A stretch of DNA of 14,104 bases from an uncultured Oscillospiraceae bacterium (GTDB lineage: Bacteria > Bacillota > Clostridia > Oscillospirales > Acutalibacteraceae), in contig CAJJPG010000037.1 of NCBI GenBank assembly GCA_905193585.1, forward strand, positions 1 to 14,104. Reading direction: 5' to 3'. Shown in pieces: positions 1 to 8,250 of this stretch. Within the stretch, counting starts at the first letter, position 1, and each line of letters starts with the position of its first letter. A program made the translations under genes and the position numbers. Below the pieces are notes generated by a model. That model worked only from the letters and a program-made list of their open reading frames with translations. It searched no databases and was not told the origin of the DNA.

Positions 1-54
1 GTGTTAGGCACGCCGCCAGCGTTCGTCCTGAGCCAGGATCAAACTCTCTAAAAT
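1..54 (-). rRNA. rrs: 16S ribosomal RNA, 5' end (partial)
   Basis: Read on the minus strand, positions 47 down to 1 carry the universal 16S start AGAGTTTGATC, followed by CTGGCTCAGGACGAACGC and GGCGGCGTGCCTAACAC. These are the conserved first bases of bacterial 16S rRNA (the 8F/27F region), and the CCTAACAC ending is common in Clostridia. The mature 5' end is placed about 7 nt before AGAGTTT, by analogy with E. coli. The gene continues beyond the left edge, so the rest of the rRNA operon lies outside the window. It is co-directional with the long gene train to its right. Confidence 0.97.
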
Positions 55-253
55 ATTTTATCTAAACACCTTTCGGCGTTCAAACCTATCTTAGAGCATC
101 TTCTGCTCATTCGCAATACTGACGTATTGTCTTGTCCTTTTACTTTTGAAAAGTACTCTTTATTCTCTCAATTTCTTTCAAGAATTGTCGGGTCCTTATT
201 ATTGTCGTTGTTTAATTTTCAAGGTCCGTTTGCCGCCCCGTTTTTCAGAGCGC
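55..253 (-). promoter_or_regulatory. rRNA operon leader (pre-16S 5' external transcribed spacer)
   Basis: This is the ~200-nt stretch between the predicted rRNA start site (about 253) and mature 16S. It is non-coding and rich in small stems. These include AACGCC-GAAA-GGTGTT capped by a GNRA-type tetraloop (about 66-81), GAGCA/TGCTC around a 5-nt loop (94-108), CAATAC-TGAC-GTATTG (114-129), and TACTTT/AAAGTA around TGA (141-155). By analogy with other rrn leaders, this RNA would carry antitermination signals and half of the RNase III processing stem. The partner half lies outside the window, so the long-range stem cannot be checked here. Confidence 0.75.
206..224 (-). promoter_or_regulatory. 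boxA-like antitermination/processing element in the rRNA leader
   Basis: Minus-strand sequence CCTTGAAAATTAAACAACG. It resembles the boxA-like element (CTTTGAAAACTGAA type) that recurs in Firmicutes rrn leaders and 16S-23S spacers, where NusB/S10 bind to prevent premature termination. It lies about 30 nt after the predicted start site, a sensible place for boxA. The assignment rests on motif resemblance only. Confidence 0.5.
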
Positions 254-256
254 TAG

Positions 257-288
257 ATTATAATACCACAACCATCCCCCTTTGTCAA
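257..288 (-). promoter_or_regulatory. sigma-A promoter of the rRNA operon
   Basis: On the minus strand a perfect -35 TTGACA (283-288) is followed after 17 bp by -10 TATTAT (260-265). The overlapping TATTATAAT also supplies a perfect TATAAT (257-262) at 20-bp spacing. The predicted start is about 253-254. Position, strength and the flanking A-tracts fit an rRNA promoter driving the 16S gene ~200 nt downstream. Only one such promoter is visible; tandem rrn promoters, common in Firmicutes, are not evident. Confidence 0.85.
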
Positions 289-322
289 CACTTTTTTTCA
301 TCTTTTTTGAAAGTTTTTTTGC
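289..322 (-). promoter_or_regulatory. UP-element-like A-tracts upstream of the rRNA -35
   Basis: Read on the minus strand, immediately upstream of the -35, there are three phased A-runs: seven A (314-320), six A (303-308) and seven A (292-298). Such A-tracts bind the alpha C-terminal domain of RNA polymerase and strongly raise rRNA promoter activity. The remaining bases up to the transporter stop codon at 410 show no gene and no convincing terminator. Confidence 0.6.
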
Positions 323-409
323 GTTGGTGGTTGCTTGTCTGAAGCGGCACAAGATGTTGGGGAATTTATGCTTTTTAAGAGGTTTGCACATTAAAAATTT
401 TTATGCGTA

Positions 410-1327
410 TTATTCCCGTCTGCTTATCATTTCGGGAATCTGCGCCACAATTATTGCGGCAAATACAAGCGCACAGCCTATAAATTCTCTGCCCGTGAGT
501 GTATTGCCTGAAATCAGCCAACCGCCCAGCGCTGCAAAAACGCTTTCAAGGCTCATGGAAAGCGAAGCAACCGACGGCTCGGCGTACTTCTGCCCCACAA
601 TTTGCAGGGTATAGCCAACACCGCTTGAAACTATGCCGAGGTAAAGTATCTGCGGGGCGGCGGCAATGATATTTTCCATTGTCGGGCGCTCAAAAATTAC
701 CGCGAACACAGCCGATAAAGCCCCCGCAACGGTAAACTGCATTACGGAAAGCTTTACGCCGCCTGTAAGCCCCACGAATTTATCAACCGATATTATCTGC
801 CCCGCAAAGCAAAACGCGCAAATAAACACCAGTATATCGGCGGTGTAAATTCCGCTTATTCCGCCCGATAAGCAGAGCATATAAAACCCTACCACCGCAA
901 CGGCAACGCTCGCCCAAATAACAGGGCTTACCTTTTTGCCGAAGAAGAAGGAAAGCAACGGCACAAACACAACGTAAAGCGCAGTTATAAACCCGCTGCG
1001 CGCCTCTGCCGCTGCGCCTGCGGGGTATGCGCTTATTCCGAACTGCTGAAAATTGACCGAAATTGCAAGCATTGCGCCGCAAACGGTGCCTGCCGTAATA
1101 TACTGTTTTTTAAGCGCTTTATCCTGCGGGAAAAAGTGCTTTTCTTTTTTAAAGGACGTAACCTTGTAAAATATATAAAGCGCCGCCGCGGCTATAAGGG
1201 AGCGCAGCGAGTTAAAGGTAAGCGGGGGCACAAGCTCGCCGCCGTCCGATTGCGCCACAAAAGCCAAACCCCATATAAGGGCGGTAAGGCAAAGAATTAA
1301 GCTTCCCTTTAAATTATTTTTCTTCAT
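410..1327 (-). CDS. DMT-superfamily (EamA) membrane transporter
   Basis: A predicted 305-residue inner-membrane protein of the drug/metabolite transporter family, typically ten transmembrane helices arranged as two EamA repeats. Visible features are an N-terminal helix with the conserved WGLAFVAQ segment (residues ~19-26), alternating hydrophobic helices throughout, and a second-repeat motif LGIVSSGVGYTLQIVGQKYAEP (given as short pieces LGIVSSGVGY and QKYAEP, about residues 230-252) typical of the family. Length is normal. The ATG lies inside the last codons of tex (14-bp overlap), with an AAGAGAAG-type ribosome site within tex, so translation is probably coupled. It is the last gene of the train before the rRNA promoter. 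Substrate is unknown; EamA proteins export or import amino acids, sugars or other metabolites, and nothing here narrows that. Confidence 0.88.
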   Translation of the reverse strand: MKKNNLKGSLILCLTALIWGLAFVAQSDGGELVPPLTFNSLRSLIAAAALYIFYKVTSFKKEKHFFPQDKALKKQYITAGTVCGAMLAISVNFQQFGISAYPAGAAAEARSGFITALYVVFVPLLSFFFGKKVSPVIWASVAVAVVGFYMLCLSGGISGIYTADILVFICAFCFAGQIISVDKFVGLTGGVKLSVMQFTVAGALSAVFAVIFERPTMENIIAAAPQILYLGIVSSGVGYTLQIVGQKYAEPSVASLSMSLESVFAALGGWLISGNTLTGREFIGCALVFAAIIVAQIPEMISRRE

Positions 1328-3482
1328 TGTTCAACTTCTCTTTTCGCATCGTGAGGGATATACGCTTTTTCGGCACGTCAACGCTAAGCACCCAAACCTT
1401 AACCACATCCCCGACCTTTAAAACCTCGGAGGGGTGCTTTATAAAGCGGTTTGTTATCTGCGATATGTGCACAAGTCCGTCCTGGTGCACGCCTATATCA
1501 ATAAACGCGCCGAAATCTATTACATTGCGCACCGTGCCCTTTAATTCCATTCCGGGCTTCAGGTCTTCCATAGACATAATATCCTGCCTTAACATAGGCG
1601 CGGGCAGCTCGTCGCGCGGGTCTCTGCCCGGGCGCTCAAGCTCCTTTACAATATCGTTAAGGGTGGGCACACCTATTTCAAGCTCACGCGCGGTTTCCTC
1701 TGCGCCCTTTGCCGCCACCTTTTCGGACAGACCAACGGCGCTGCCGTTTTTAACATCGCTTTCCGAATAATTGCACAGCTTTAAAAGCTTTTCGGCTGCC
1801 GCGTAGCTTTCGGGGTGAACCCCCGTGTTATCAAGCGGCTGTCTGCCGCCTGTTATGCGCAAAAATCCCGCGCATTGCTCAAAGGCTTTAGGCCCTAATT
1901 TCGGCACCTTTTTAATCTGCGCGCGCGAGGTGAATTTGCCGTTTTCTTCCCTATAGGTCACAATATTTTTGGCAACCGCAGCGCCGAGACCCGCCACGCG
2001 GGATAAAAGCGGAGCGGACGCGGTATTAAGATCAACCCCCACGGAGTTTACGCAATCCTCCACCACGCCGTCAAGCGCGCTGCCCAACTGCGCGGGCGGC
2101 ATATCGTGCTGATATTGCCCAACGCCTATTGCCTTTGGGTCGATTTTTACAAGCTCTGCTAACGGATCCTGCAATCTTCGCGCAATGGAAACGGCGCTGC
2201 GCAGGGAAACATCGTAATCGGGAAATTCCTCCGCCGCCAGCTTTGAGGCGGAATAAACGCTCGCGCCCGCCTCGGATACCACCATATACGAAAGCCCGTC
2301 GTTTAATTCCTTTATAACCTCTGCGGCGAAAACCTCGGTTTCGTGGCTTGCCGTTCCGTTGCCTATGGCGAAAACCCTGACGGAATGTTTTTTTACAAGC
2401 GCTTTTATTATTGCCTTTGCCTCTTCAACCTTGTTTTTCGGCGGAACGGGATATATAACTCCCGTATCGAGCACCTTGCCCGTGCCGTCCACAACCGCCA
2501 CCTTGCAGCCCGTTCTGTATCCGGGGTCAAGCCCTATTGTCACCTTATCCTTAACGGGCGGCTGCATAAGCAGCTGGCGAAGATTGGTGGAAAACACCTT
2601 AATGGCTGAATTGCTCGCCTTTTCGGTTAAAGCCGCCCTTATCTCCCTTTCGACCGATGGGAAAATAAGGCGGTTATACGCATCGGTCGCCGCCGCTCTT
2701 ACGGTCTCGGTGGCGGGTGAGCCCTCTTTTATATGATTTTTACCTATAATAAACATCGCTTTATCGCTGTCAAGCTCAAGCGATACCTTTAAAATACCCT
2801 CTTTTTCACCGCGGTTTATTGCAAGCACGCGGTGGTCGGGAATTTTAGCAACCGATTCGGAATAATCCTTATACATTTCGTAAACGCACGCGTCCTCTGC
2901 CGCCGCCTTTACGTTTAAAATGCCGTGTGCCGAGCATACAAAACGCAGCCGCTTTCTTACATCCGCGTCGTCCGATATTTTCTCGGCGATTATATCCATA
3001 GCGCCCGCAAGCGCTTCCTCCGCCGTTTCAACGCCCTTTTCCTCGTTTATGTAGTCGGCGGCCAGTGCTATCGGCTTAGGTGTCGCGGGGCTTTGCTCAT
3101 AAATCAGTTCTGCCAAGGGTTCAAGCCCTTTTTCCTTTGCAACGCTTGCCCGCGTTTTACGCTTTTTCTTGTAGGGTCTGTAAATATCGTCAAGCTCGGT
3201 CAGTGTCTTTGCGCTATCTATTGCGGCAGATAATTCATCCGTCAAAGCGCCCTGCTCCTCTATCGCCGCCTTTATCTTCTCCCGCGTTTCGTCCATATTG
3301 CGCAGGTATTTAAGCCTTTCGTCCAGCTCGCGCAAAACCTGGTCATCAAGCGAGCCTGTAGCCTCCTTGCGGTAGCGCGCAATAAATGGTATGGTGTTGC
3401 CCTCGTCTATCAGCTTTACCGTGTTTTCAACCTGAAAGGGTTTAAGCGAAAATTCTTCTGTTAATGCTTTTAGTATATCCAT
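1314..3482 (-). CDS. tex: Tex family RNA-binding transcription accessory protein
   Basis: A 722-residue protein with the full Tex layout. The N-terminal helical Tex domain carries the conserved IPFIARYRKEATG (residues 31-43). The YqgF/RNase H-like fold begins near TIGLDPGYRTGCK (about 315-327). The helix-hairpin-helix segment has SRVAGLGAAVAKNIV and VPKLGPKAFEQCAGF (about 494-541). A C-terminal S1 RNA-binding domain (about 643-715) contains GTVRNVIDFGAFIDIG and DGLVHISQ. Tex proteins are cytoplasmic, bind nucleic acid and affect transcription; the exact reaction is not settled. Start choice is secure: AGGTGA, formed partly from the stop codon of the preceding flavoprotein gene, sits a few bases before ATG. 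The gap to that gene is 4 bp, and the 3' end overlaps the transporter gene by 14 bp. Confidence 0.96.
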   Translation of the reverse strand: MDILKALTEEFSLKPFQVENTVKLIDEGNTIPFIARYRKEATGSLDDQVLRELDERLKYLRNMDETREKIKAAIEEQGALTDELSAAIDSAKTLTELDDIYRPYKKKRKTRASVAKEKGLEPLAELIYEQSPATPKPIALAADYINEEKGVETAEEALAGAMDIIAEKISDDADVRKRLRFVCSAHGILNVKAAAEDACVYEMYKDYSESVAKIPDHRVLAINRGEKEGILKVSLELDSDKAMFIIGKNHIKEGSPATETVRAAATDAYNRLIFPSVEREIRAALTEKASNSAIKVFSTNLRQLLMQPPVKDKVTIGLDPGYRTGCKVAVVDGTGKVLDTGVIYPVPPKNKVEEAKAIIKALVKKHSVRVFAIGNGTASHETEVFAAEVIKELNDGLSYMVVSEAGASVYSASKLAAEEFPDYDVSLRSAVSIARRLQDPLAELVKIDPKAIGVGQYQHDMPPAQLGSALDGVVEDCVNSVGVDLNTASAPLLSRVAGLGAAVAKNIVTYREENGKFTSRAQIKKVPKLGPKAFEQCAGFLRITGGRQPLDNTGVHPESYAAAEKLLKLCNYSESDVKNGSAVGLSEKVAAKGAEETARELEIGVPTLNDIVKELERPGRDPRDELPAPMLRQDIMSMEDLKPGMELKGTVRNVIDFGAFIDIGVHQDGLVHISQITNRFIKHPSEVLKVGDVVKVWVLSVDVPKKRISLTMRKEKLNNEEK

Positions 3483-3486
3483 TTTG

Positions 3487-5043
3487 TCACCTGTTGCTGT
3501 TCTCTATTATTCTTTCGGCGGTTTTAAGCCCGTCCGCCGCGGCGGACATTATTCCGCCGGCATATCCCGCTCCCTCACCGCAGGGGTAAACGCCGCGGCA
3601 GGAAACGCTGCAAAGCTCTTCGTTCCTTACTATTCTTACAGGGGAAGAAGACCTTGTTTCGGGGGCGGTAAGCACCGCCGATTTATCGGCAAAGCCCTTT
3701 ATTTTGCGGTCAAAAAGCATAATTCCGTTTTTAAGCCCCGACAGTACAAATTCGGGGAAAATACCGCCGAAATCGGACACAACGGGGTTCGGCTTTACGG
3801 TAGGTTTAACGCGCGTAAATTCCGCCTTTTCGCCGAAAACAAACGCCCCTACCGTGCTTACGGGCACACCCCCGCCCGCAATGTTGTATGCCGCTTGCTC
3901 TATTTTTCTTTGAAACTCGCAGCCGCCCAAAACGCCGCCCTCAATATCCTCGGGCAGCACACTTACCAAAAGCGCGCTGTTTGCGTTTACTCCGTCGCGG
4001 CGGCTGCGGCTCATACCGTTTACGGCAACGCCGTCGTTTTCACTCGAAGCGTTTATAACCTCGCCCCCGGGGCACATACAAAAGGTGTATACTCCCCTGT
4101 TATCGGGGTGAGCGGAAAGCTTGTAATCCGCTGCCGAAAGCGCGGGGTGACCGGCAAAATCACCGTACAAGGCGCGGTTTATATCGCTTTGCAAATGCTC
4201 TATTCTTACCCCCACGGAAAAAGGCTTTCTTATAAGCTCAAATTCCTCGGTTATAAGCATACTAAAGGTATCCCTTGCGGAATGACCCGTTGCAAGTATC
4301 AGCGTATCGCAGGGAATTTCATCACCGCCGACGGTAACCGAATAAATACCGCCGTTTCTGCGGTTTATTTTATCCAGCCGCGCGCCGAAACGCACCTCGC
4401 CGCCAAGCGCCGTTATCTCGTTTCGTATGCTTTTAACCACGCCCGACAATATATCCGTTCCGATATGCGGCTTTGCGTCGGTCAATATTTTTTCGGGCGC
4501 GCCGTGGCTTACAAACACCTTTAATATCTCGCGGCAGCGGCTGTCCTTTATTCCGGTATTCAGCTTTCCGTCCGAAAAGGTTCCCGCGCCGCCCTCGCCG
4601 AACTGAACGTTCGATTCGGTATTTAAAGCCCCGCCCGCAAAAAAGTTTTCAACATCGCGTATGCGGGTGTCAACATCCTGCCCGCGCTCAAGCACCAAGG
4701 GGCGCATACCCGCGCGCGCCAGCGCCAAGGCGGCAAACATTCCCGCCGGGCCGAACCCCGCAACCACAGGGCGCGCGCTTAATTTACCCGCCTTTTGCCA
4801 AATGTACTCGCCGTCGCGGTACAATTGCGCGCCGTTTCTCTCAAACCGCTTATCGTTTTCGGTTGAGACGAGCAGCGAGCAGCAAAAATGAACGTCGTTT
4901 TTATGCCGCGCGTCCACCGATTTACGAAAAAGCGAAGCACTTTTTATATTTTTCCTGTCGGTTTTAAGCACCTTTGCCGCAGCATATGTCAAATTTGAAA
5001 AATCGTAATCAAGCGGCAGCTTTACATTATTTATTATCAGCAT
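3487..5043 (-). CDS. FAD-dependent dehydrogenase, COG2509 type
   Basis: A 518-residue cytoplasmic flavoprotein. A ~90-residue N-terminal domain precedes a Rossmann dinucleotide-binding motif GFGPAG (residues 96-101) ending in LERG (118-121). Further family signatures are FGEGGAGTFSDGKLNTG (about 150), ATGHSARDTF, and a C-terminal FAD-contacting GEGAGYAGGIMSAAADG with the usual final helix. Length and domain order match the uncharacterised FAD-dependent dehydrogenases of COG2509, widespread in Clostridia. The substrate is unknown. Its ATG overlaps the stop of the upstream BaiN-type gene by one base (TAATG), implying translational coupling. Two unrelated-subfamily flavoproteins in tandem suggest a shared operon rather than a duplication. 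Confidence 0.92.
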   Translation of the reverse strand: MLIINNVKLPLDYDFSNLTYAAAKVLKTDRKNIKSASLFRKSVDARHKNDVHFCCSLLVSTENDKRFERNGAQLYRDGEYIWQKAGKLSARPVVAGFGPAGMFAALALARAGMRPLVLERGQDVDTRIRDVENFFAGGALNTESNVQFGEGGAGTFSDGKLNTGIKDSRCREILKVFVSHGAPEKILTDAKPHIGTDILSGVVKSIRNEITALGGEVRFGARLDKINRRNGGIYSVTVGGDEIPCDTLILATGHSARDTFSMLITEEFELIRKPFSVGVRIEHLQSDINRALYGDFAGHPALSAADYKLSAHPDNRGVYTFCMCPGGEVINASSENDGVAVNGMSRSRRDGVNANSALLVSVLPEDIEGGVLGGCEFQRKIEQAAYNIAGGGVPVSTVGAFVFGEKAEFTRVKPTVKPNPVVSDFGGIFPEFVLSGLKNGIMLFDRKIKGFADKSAVLTAPETRSSSPVRIVRNEELCSVSCRGVYPCGEGAGYAGGIMSAAADGLKTAERIIENSNR

Positions 5044-6269
5044 TAATTATTCGCTTCCGCAATATTTTCCGCGGCGCAAAGCGCGCTCGACCACGCCCAC
5101 TGCAAATTAAAGCCGCCGCAGTCGCCGTCAATATCCAATATCTCGCCTATGGCATAAAGCCCCTTATTATCGCGGCTTTCCATTGTTTTGCAATTAAACT
5201 GTGCCGTGTCAAGCCCGCCCGCTGTCACCTGCGAATTGGCAAAGCCCGTAGTGCCCGTAATTTTAAAACGCATATCCTTTAAAAGCGCGGTTATCCGCTT
5301 TATATCCTGCTTTGTGAGAGTACCTACGGAATTTGATAAGCCAAGACCCGCGCTCTTTATAATTATCTGCCCGAGCCGCTTATTAAGCATACCCGTGAAA
5401 AATTCGTCAAGTCTGCGCTCTTTAAGCCTTTCGGCTCTTTTATCAAGCTCTGCTTCAAGCACGGAAAATTCTATGGCGGGCATAATATCAAGCGATATTT
5501 CGCAGCCGCCGTTTCTCTCTGCCGTGCCCGAAAGCTGCAATATCGGCGGGCCCGAAAGCCCGTAATCGCAGAAAAGCACCTCGCCGTACTCTTTGCGCAG
5601 CACCTTTCCGCCTTTAAGCAATGAAACATCCGCGTTGATTTTTATGCCTTTAAGCTGTTTTACAATATCAGTAGGGGTTTTTAGCTGAACAATTGCGGGC
5701 AGGGTTTCCACCGTGTCAAACCCCGCTTTTTTCATAATCTGCAAAACAGAGCCTGTGCAACCGTATTTTTCGCCGCCCGAAAGCAGCCCCGCCGCGATTA
5801 TTATGTTCTTTGCCAAAAAGCTCATATTTCCCGCTATTACCTTGTAAAGCCCGCCTTGAACCTGAATATTGGTAACCGCCGTTTCGGTGCACACCGTAAC
5901 GCCCAGTTCCTCCGCCGCAAAGCGCAGGCAATCAACAACCGAAGCTGCCTGAAGCGACGCGGGGTAAGCCTTATCCCCCTCAAATACAAAATCTACGCCG
6001 ATTTCCCTGAAAAACTCTTCGCAAACCGCTTTGTTAAAGCGGGTAAGCGCATATTCGGCAAAATCGGGGCGCTTGCCGTGGTAGCGGGAAATATCAATAT
6101 TCTTATTTGTTATGTTGCACCTGCCGTTACCCGTTGCGGCAAGCTTTTTGCCCACGCGCGGCATTGCCTCTAAAAGTCTTACGCTTAAATTGCCGTTTCG
6201 CTTTTTAAGCGCAACCGCCGCGCACAGCCCCGCAGCGCCGCCGCCTATAATAATCACATCGTTTTTCAT
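5043..6269 (-). CDS. BaiN/HI0933-family NAD(P)/FAD-dependent oxidoreductase
   Basis: A 408-residue flavoprotein. It has the N-terminal FAD motif GGGAAG (residues 9-14), followed by the family hallmark VGKKLAATGNGRCNITN (near residues 40-56) and a C-terminal GDCGGFNLQWAWSSA that closes the FAD site. This is the HI0933 (YhiN/BaiN/RdsA) family. In some gut Clostridia a member reduces bile-acid intermediates (BaiN), but most members have no known substrate, so no bile-acid role is claimed. No bai operon genes are present. It starts 2 bp after the histidine phosphatase stop, with only a weak ribosome site (GAAGAACGG), so it probably depends on translation of the upstream gene. Its stop overlaps the next ATG. 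Confidence 0.93.
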   Translation of the reverse strand: MKNDVIIIGGGAAGLCAAVALKKRNGNLSVRLLEAMPRVGKKLAATGNGRCNITNKNIDISRYHGKRPDFAEYALTRFNKAVCEEFFREIGVDFVFEGDKAYPASLQAASVVDCLRFAAEELGVTVCTETAVTNIQVQGGLYKVIAGNMSFLAKNIIIAAGLLSGGEKYGCTGSVLQIMKKAGFDTVETLPAIVQLKTPTDIVKQLKGIKINADVSLLKGGKVLRKEYGEVLFCDYGLSGPPILQLSGTAERNGGCEISLDIMPAIEFSVLEAELDKRAERLKERRLDEFFTGMLNKRLGQIIIKSAGLGLSNSVGTLTKQDIKRITALLKDMRFKITGTTGFANSQVTAGGLDTAQFNCKTMESRDNKGLYAIGEILDIDGDCGGFNLQWAWSSALCAAENIAEANN

Positions 6270-6271
6270 AA

Positions 6272-6997
6272 TCAGTGCCGTTCTTCAAAATTTGAGTAGG
6301 TCTCGCAAAATCTTGCCTGAAAGGACGGTTCTTCGTCTCCCGCGTACAGGTGGGATATATCCCCGAAACCGCACATACGGAAAGCCGCCTTGCCCTGCTC
6401 GCGCTCTTCGGTTACAAGGGTAGTAACCGAGCTTGGCAGCGCGCAGAAATTATGCCACAGTATTACAGGCGAAATTCCGAGCAGATGCGAAAGAATTACG
6501 CACTCGACCCCAAAATGGCAGAAAAGCGCTACCGTCTCGCGGCTCTCGCTCTCTACCTTATATATATTACCGTTCCGCACATATCCGTGCTTTTTTGTTA
6601 TTTCGTCAATCCCGCCGCAAACAGCCTTGTATTTTTCCTCAACATTTCCGCTTTGCATAAGCGGCGTTTTAAGCCATTTTTTATTATCGTAATAATCGTT
6701 TTCAGTCACCCAAAAGCTCGGCAGCAAATCCCACGGAATACGCTTGTTGCCCGTATCGGGGTCGATTATATACCCGTCAAATTCCCTTAGCCAATCGCAT
6801 ATTTCGGCGGTTTTGCCGAGGGCTTTCAATGTAGGCTCGGCGGTGGCTTTGGCTCTGCCTAAGGGCGAGCAGTAAATATCGCCTATATTCTGCTTTAAAA
6901 GCCTGTCTCTTAAAAGCAGAACCTCGCGTTTGCCCTTTTCGGTAACCGAATCAATTTCATAATCGGGGTCGCCGTGGCGGATTATCAGTATTTTCAT
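6272..6997 (-). CDS. Histidine phosphatase (phosphoglycerate mutase-like) family protein
   Basis: A 241-residue protein with the phosphohistidine motif RHG (residues 7-9, His8 the expected nucleophile), a phosphate-binding arginine in CSPLGRAKAT (43-52), an acidic REFDG segment (71-75) and a second catalytic histidine in CHFGVE (His161). This makes it a branch 1 histidine phosphatase, probably active, with a phosphorylated small molecule or phosphoprotein as substrate; the sequence does not say which. It starts in a 4-bp ATGA overlap with trmD, so the two are translationally coupled. It sits where rplS (L19) would normally follow trmD. Length is slightly above simple cobC/gpmB-like members because of an insert between residues ~75 and 150. 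Confidence 0.9.
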   Translation of the reverse strand: MKILIIRHGDPDYEIDSVTEKGKREVLLLRDRLLKQNIGDIYCSPLGRAKATAEPTLKALGKTAEICDWLREFDGYIIDPDTGNKRIPWDLLPSFWVTENDYYDNKKWLKTPLMQSGNVEEKYKAVCGGIDEITKKHGYVRNGNIYKVESESRETVALFCHFGVECVILSHLLGISPVILWHNFCALPSSVTTLVTEEREQGKAAFRMCGFGDISHLYAGDEEPSFQARFCETYSNFEERH

Positions 6998-7731
6998 ATT
7001 TCGGTTTCCTCCTTATATCCCGCCTTTTTAAGAATTTTTATATCCTCTGCGGTGGGGTTATAAATATCGGGGCGGCGCTCCTTTGTTATAAGCAGCGATT
7101 TTACTCTGCGCCACTCGGCAATTTTTGCGTGATTGCCCGAAAGCAGCACCTCGGGCACTTCTTTTTCGTGCCACACGGCGGGGCGGGTATACTGCGGGTA
7201 TTCAAGCAGCCCCGAAAAATGGCTTTCCTCCTCAAAGCAAATATCGTCCGATAAAACACCCGGTAACATTCTGCACACCGCGTCAGCCACCGTGAGCGCG
7301 GGCAGCTCGCCGCCTGTTAAAACATAATCGCCTATGGAAATTTCCTCATCCACTATTTCTTCAATAACGCGCTCGTCAACCCCCTCGTAATGCCCGCAAA
7401 TCAGCATTACGCGGTCAAGACGGGATAATTCCCTTGCCTTTTCCTGGGTAAATTTTTCGCCCTTGGGCGACATATATATAACGCGCGGCTTTTCTTCGGT
7501 TTCGGAAACAAGGCTTTTGTAGCAATTGTAAATGGGGTCTGCCGCCATTATCATTCCCATTCCGCCGCCGTAGGGCATATCGTCCACCTTATTGTGCTTA
7601 TTCCCCGCAAAATCACGTATATTCGTGCAAACTATTTCAACCTTTTCGGCTCTGCGCGCCCTGCCTATTATGCTTTCGCTCATAACCGTTTCGCACATTT
7701 CGGGGAAAAGGGTAAGAATATCAATCCTCAT
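6994..7731 (-). CDS. trmD: tRNA (guanine(37)-N1)-methyltransferase
   Basis: SPOUT-class methyltransferase that makes m1G37 next to the anticodon and prevents +1 frameshifting. The start MRIDILTLFPEM, the segment DMPYGGGMGM and the trefoil-knot SAM-binding stretch (LICGHYEGVDERVIEE, then SIGDYVLTGGELPAL) are diagnostic. I start at ATG 7731 (245 residues) rather than an in-frame TTG two codons earlier. The family begins with this methionine, and AAAGGA lies about 10 nt before the ATG but only 4 nt before the TTG. The gene overlaps the end of rimM by 11 bp and the phosphatase start by 4 bp, as expected for a coupled operon. Confidence 0.97.
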   Translation of the reverse strand: MRIDILTLFPEMCETVMSESIIGRARRAEKVEIVCTNIRDFAGNKHNKVDDMPYGGGMGMIMAADPIYNCYKSLVSETEEKPRVIYMSPKGEKFTQEKARELSRLDRVMLICGHYEGVDERVIEEIVDEEISIGDYVLTGGELPALTVADAVCRMLPGVLSDDICFEEESHFSGLLEYPQYTRPAVWHEKEVPEVLLSGNHAKIAEWRRVKSLLITKERRPDIYNPTAEDIKILKKAGYKEETEI

Positions 7732-8236
7732 CGTCAAAAATTCCTTTCATCGGGCGAATAATAACCAGCCCGTTTTCAGGCTCGGCTGATACTATAACCT
7801 CGCCAATTGCGGGAATAAGGTATTCCTTGTTGTTTTTGGTTATGTGCCATACGTCGTTGGCGCCGGTAACCGAAACGTCCGTCACCGTGCCGTATTCTTT
7901 TTCGCTGTCCGCGTCATACGCGGTGCAGCCTATTATATCTTCAACGAAATATCTGCCCTCGGGGAGATGTGCGTCCTCGCGGTCGATATAGACCGTTTTC
8001 CCGCGCAGTTTCTCCGCCTGCTCGATAGTTTCGGTATTTTTAAAGCTTGCAATTACAACGCCGCCGTGCGGCTGCGCTTTTAAAACGGTCACGCTGTTTT
8101 CACCGTTTTCATCAAGATACAGTTTTTTAAAGCGCGTAAGAAATTCGCCCGAATCAGCCCACGGCTGTATTCTTACCATACCTCTGACCCCGTGCGTGCC
8201 TACAATTTTACCCGTTTCAAGATATTTTTTAATCAT
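7721..8236 (-). CDS. rimM: Ribosome maturation factor RimM
   Basis: A 171-residue assembly factor for the 30S head that binds S19 and helps 16S maturation. The N-terminal domain opens with GKIVGTHGVRGMVRIQPW (residues 9-26), the classic RimM barrel signature. The C-terminal PRC barrel includes FVEDIIGC, GTVTDV and YLIPAIGEVIV. Length is typical. A strong GGAGG site precedes the ATG at normal spacing. That site lies just after a terminator-like hairpin, so rimM and everything downstream may be expressed at lower level than rpsP-khpA. It overlaps trmD, its usual partner. Confidence 0.97.
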   Translation of the reverse strand: MIKKYLETGKIVGTHGVRGMVRIQPWADSGEFLTRFKKLYLDENGENSVTVLKAQPHGGVVIASFKNTETIEQAEKLRGKTVYIDREDAHLPEGRYFVEDIIGCTAYDADSEKEYGTVTDVSVTGANDVWHITKNNKEYLIPAIGEVIVSAEPENGLVIIRPMKGIFDDED

Positions 8237-8250
8237 AAATCCTCCGAAAG

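Noticed and set aside
127..614. Small plus-strand open frames over the rRNA leader, promoter and the transporter 3' end
   Set aside because: They cross the rRNA promoter and leader and the antisense of the transporter; they have no conserved features or good ribosome sites.
3484..4524. A 346-codon open frame on the plus strand, opposite the COG2509 flavoprotein gene
   Set aside because: It is fully antisense to a well-supported gene, has no recognisable family features or ribosome site, and its low-complexity R/G/Y-rich composition is what codon bias on the real strand produces.
5043..6269. Bile-acid reductase (BaiN) function
   Set aside because: The protein is in the same broad family, but no other bile-acid genes are nearby and most family members have other or unknown substrates.
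7732..7737. TTG start for trmD two codons upstream
   Set aside because: The family N-terminus begins at the ATG (7731) and the ribosome site spacing fits the ATG much better.
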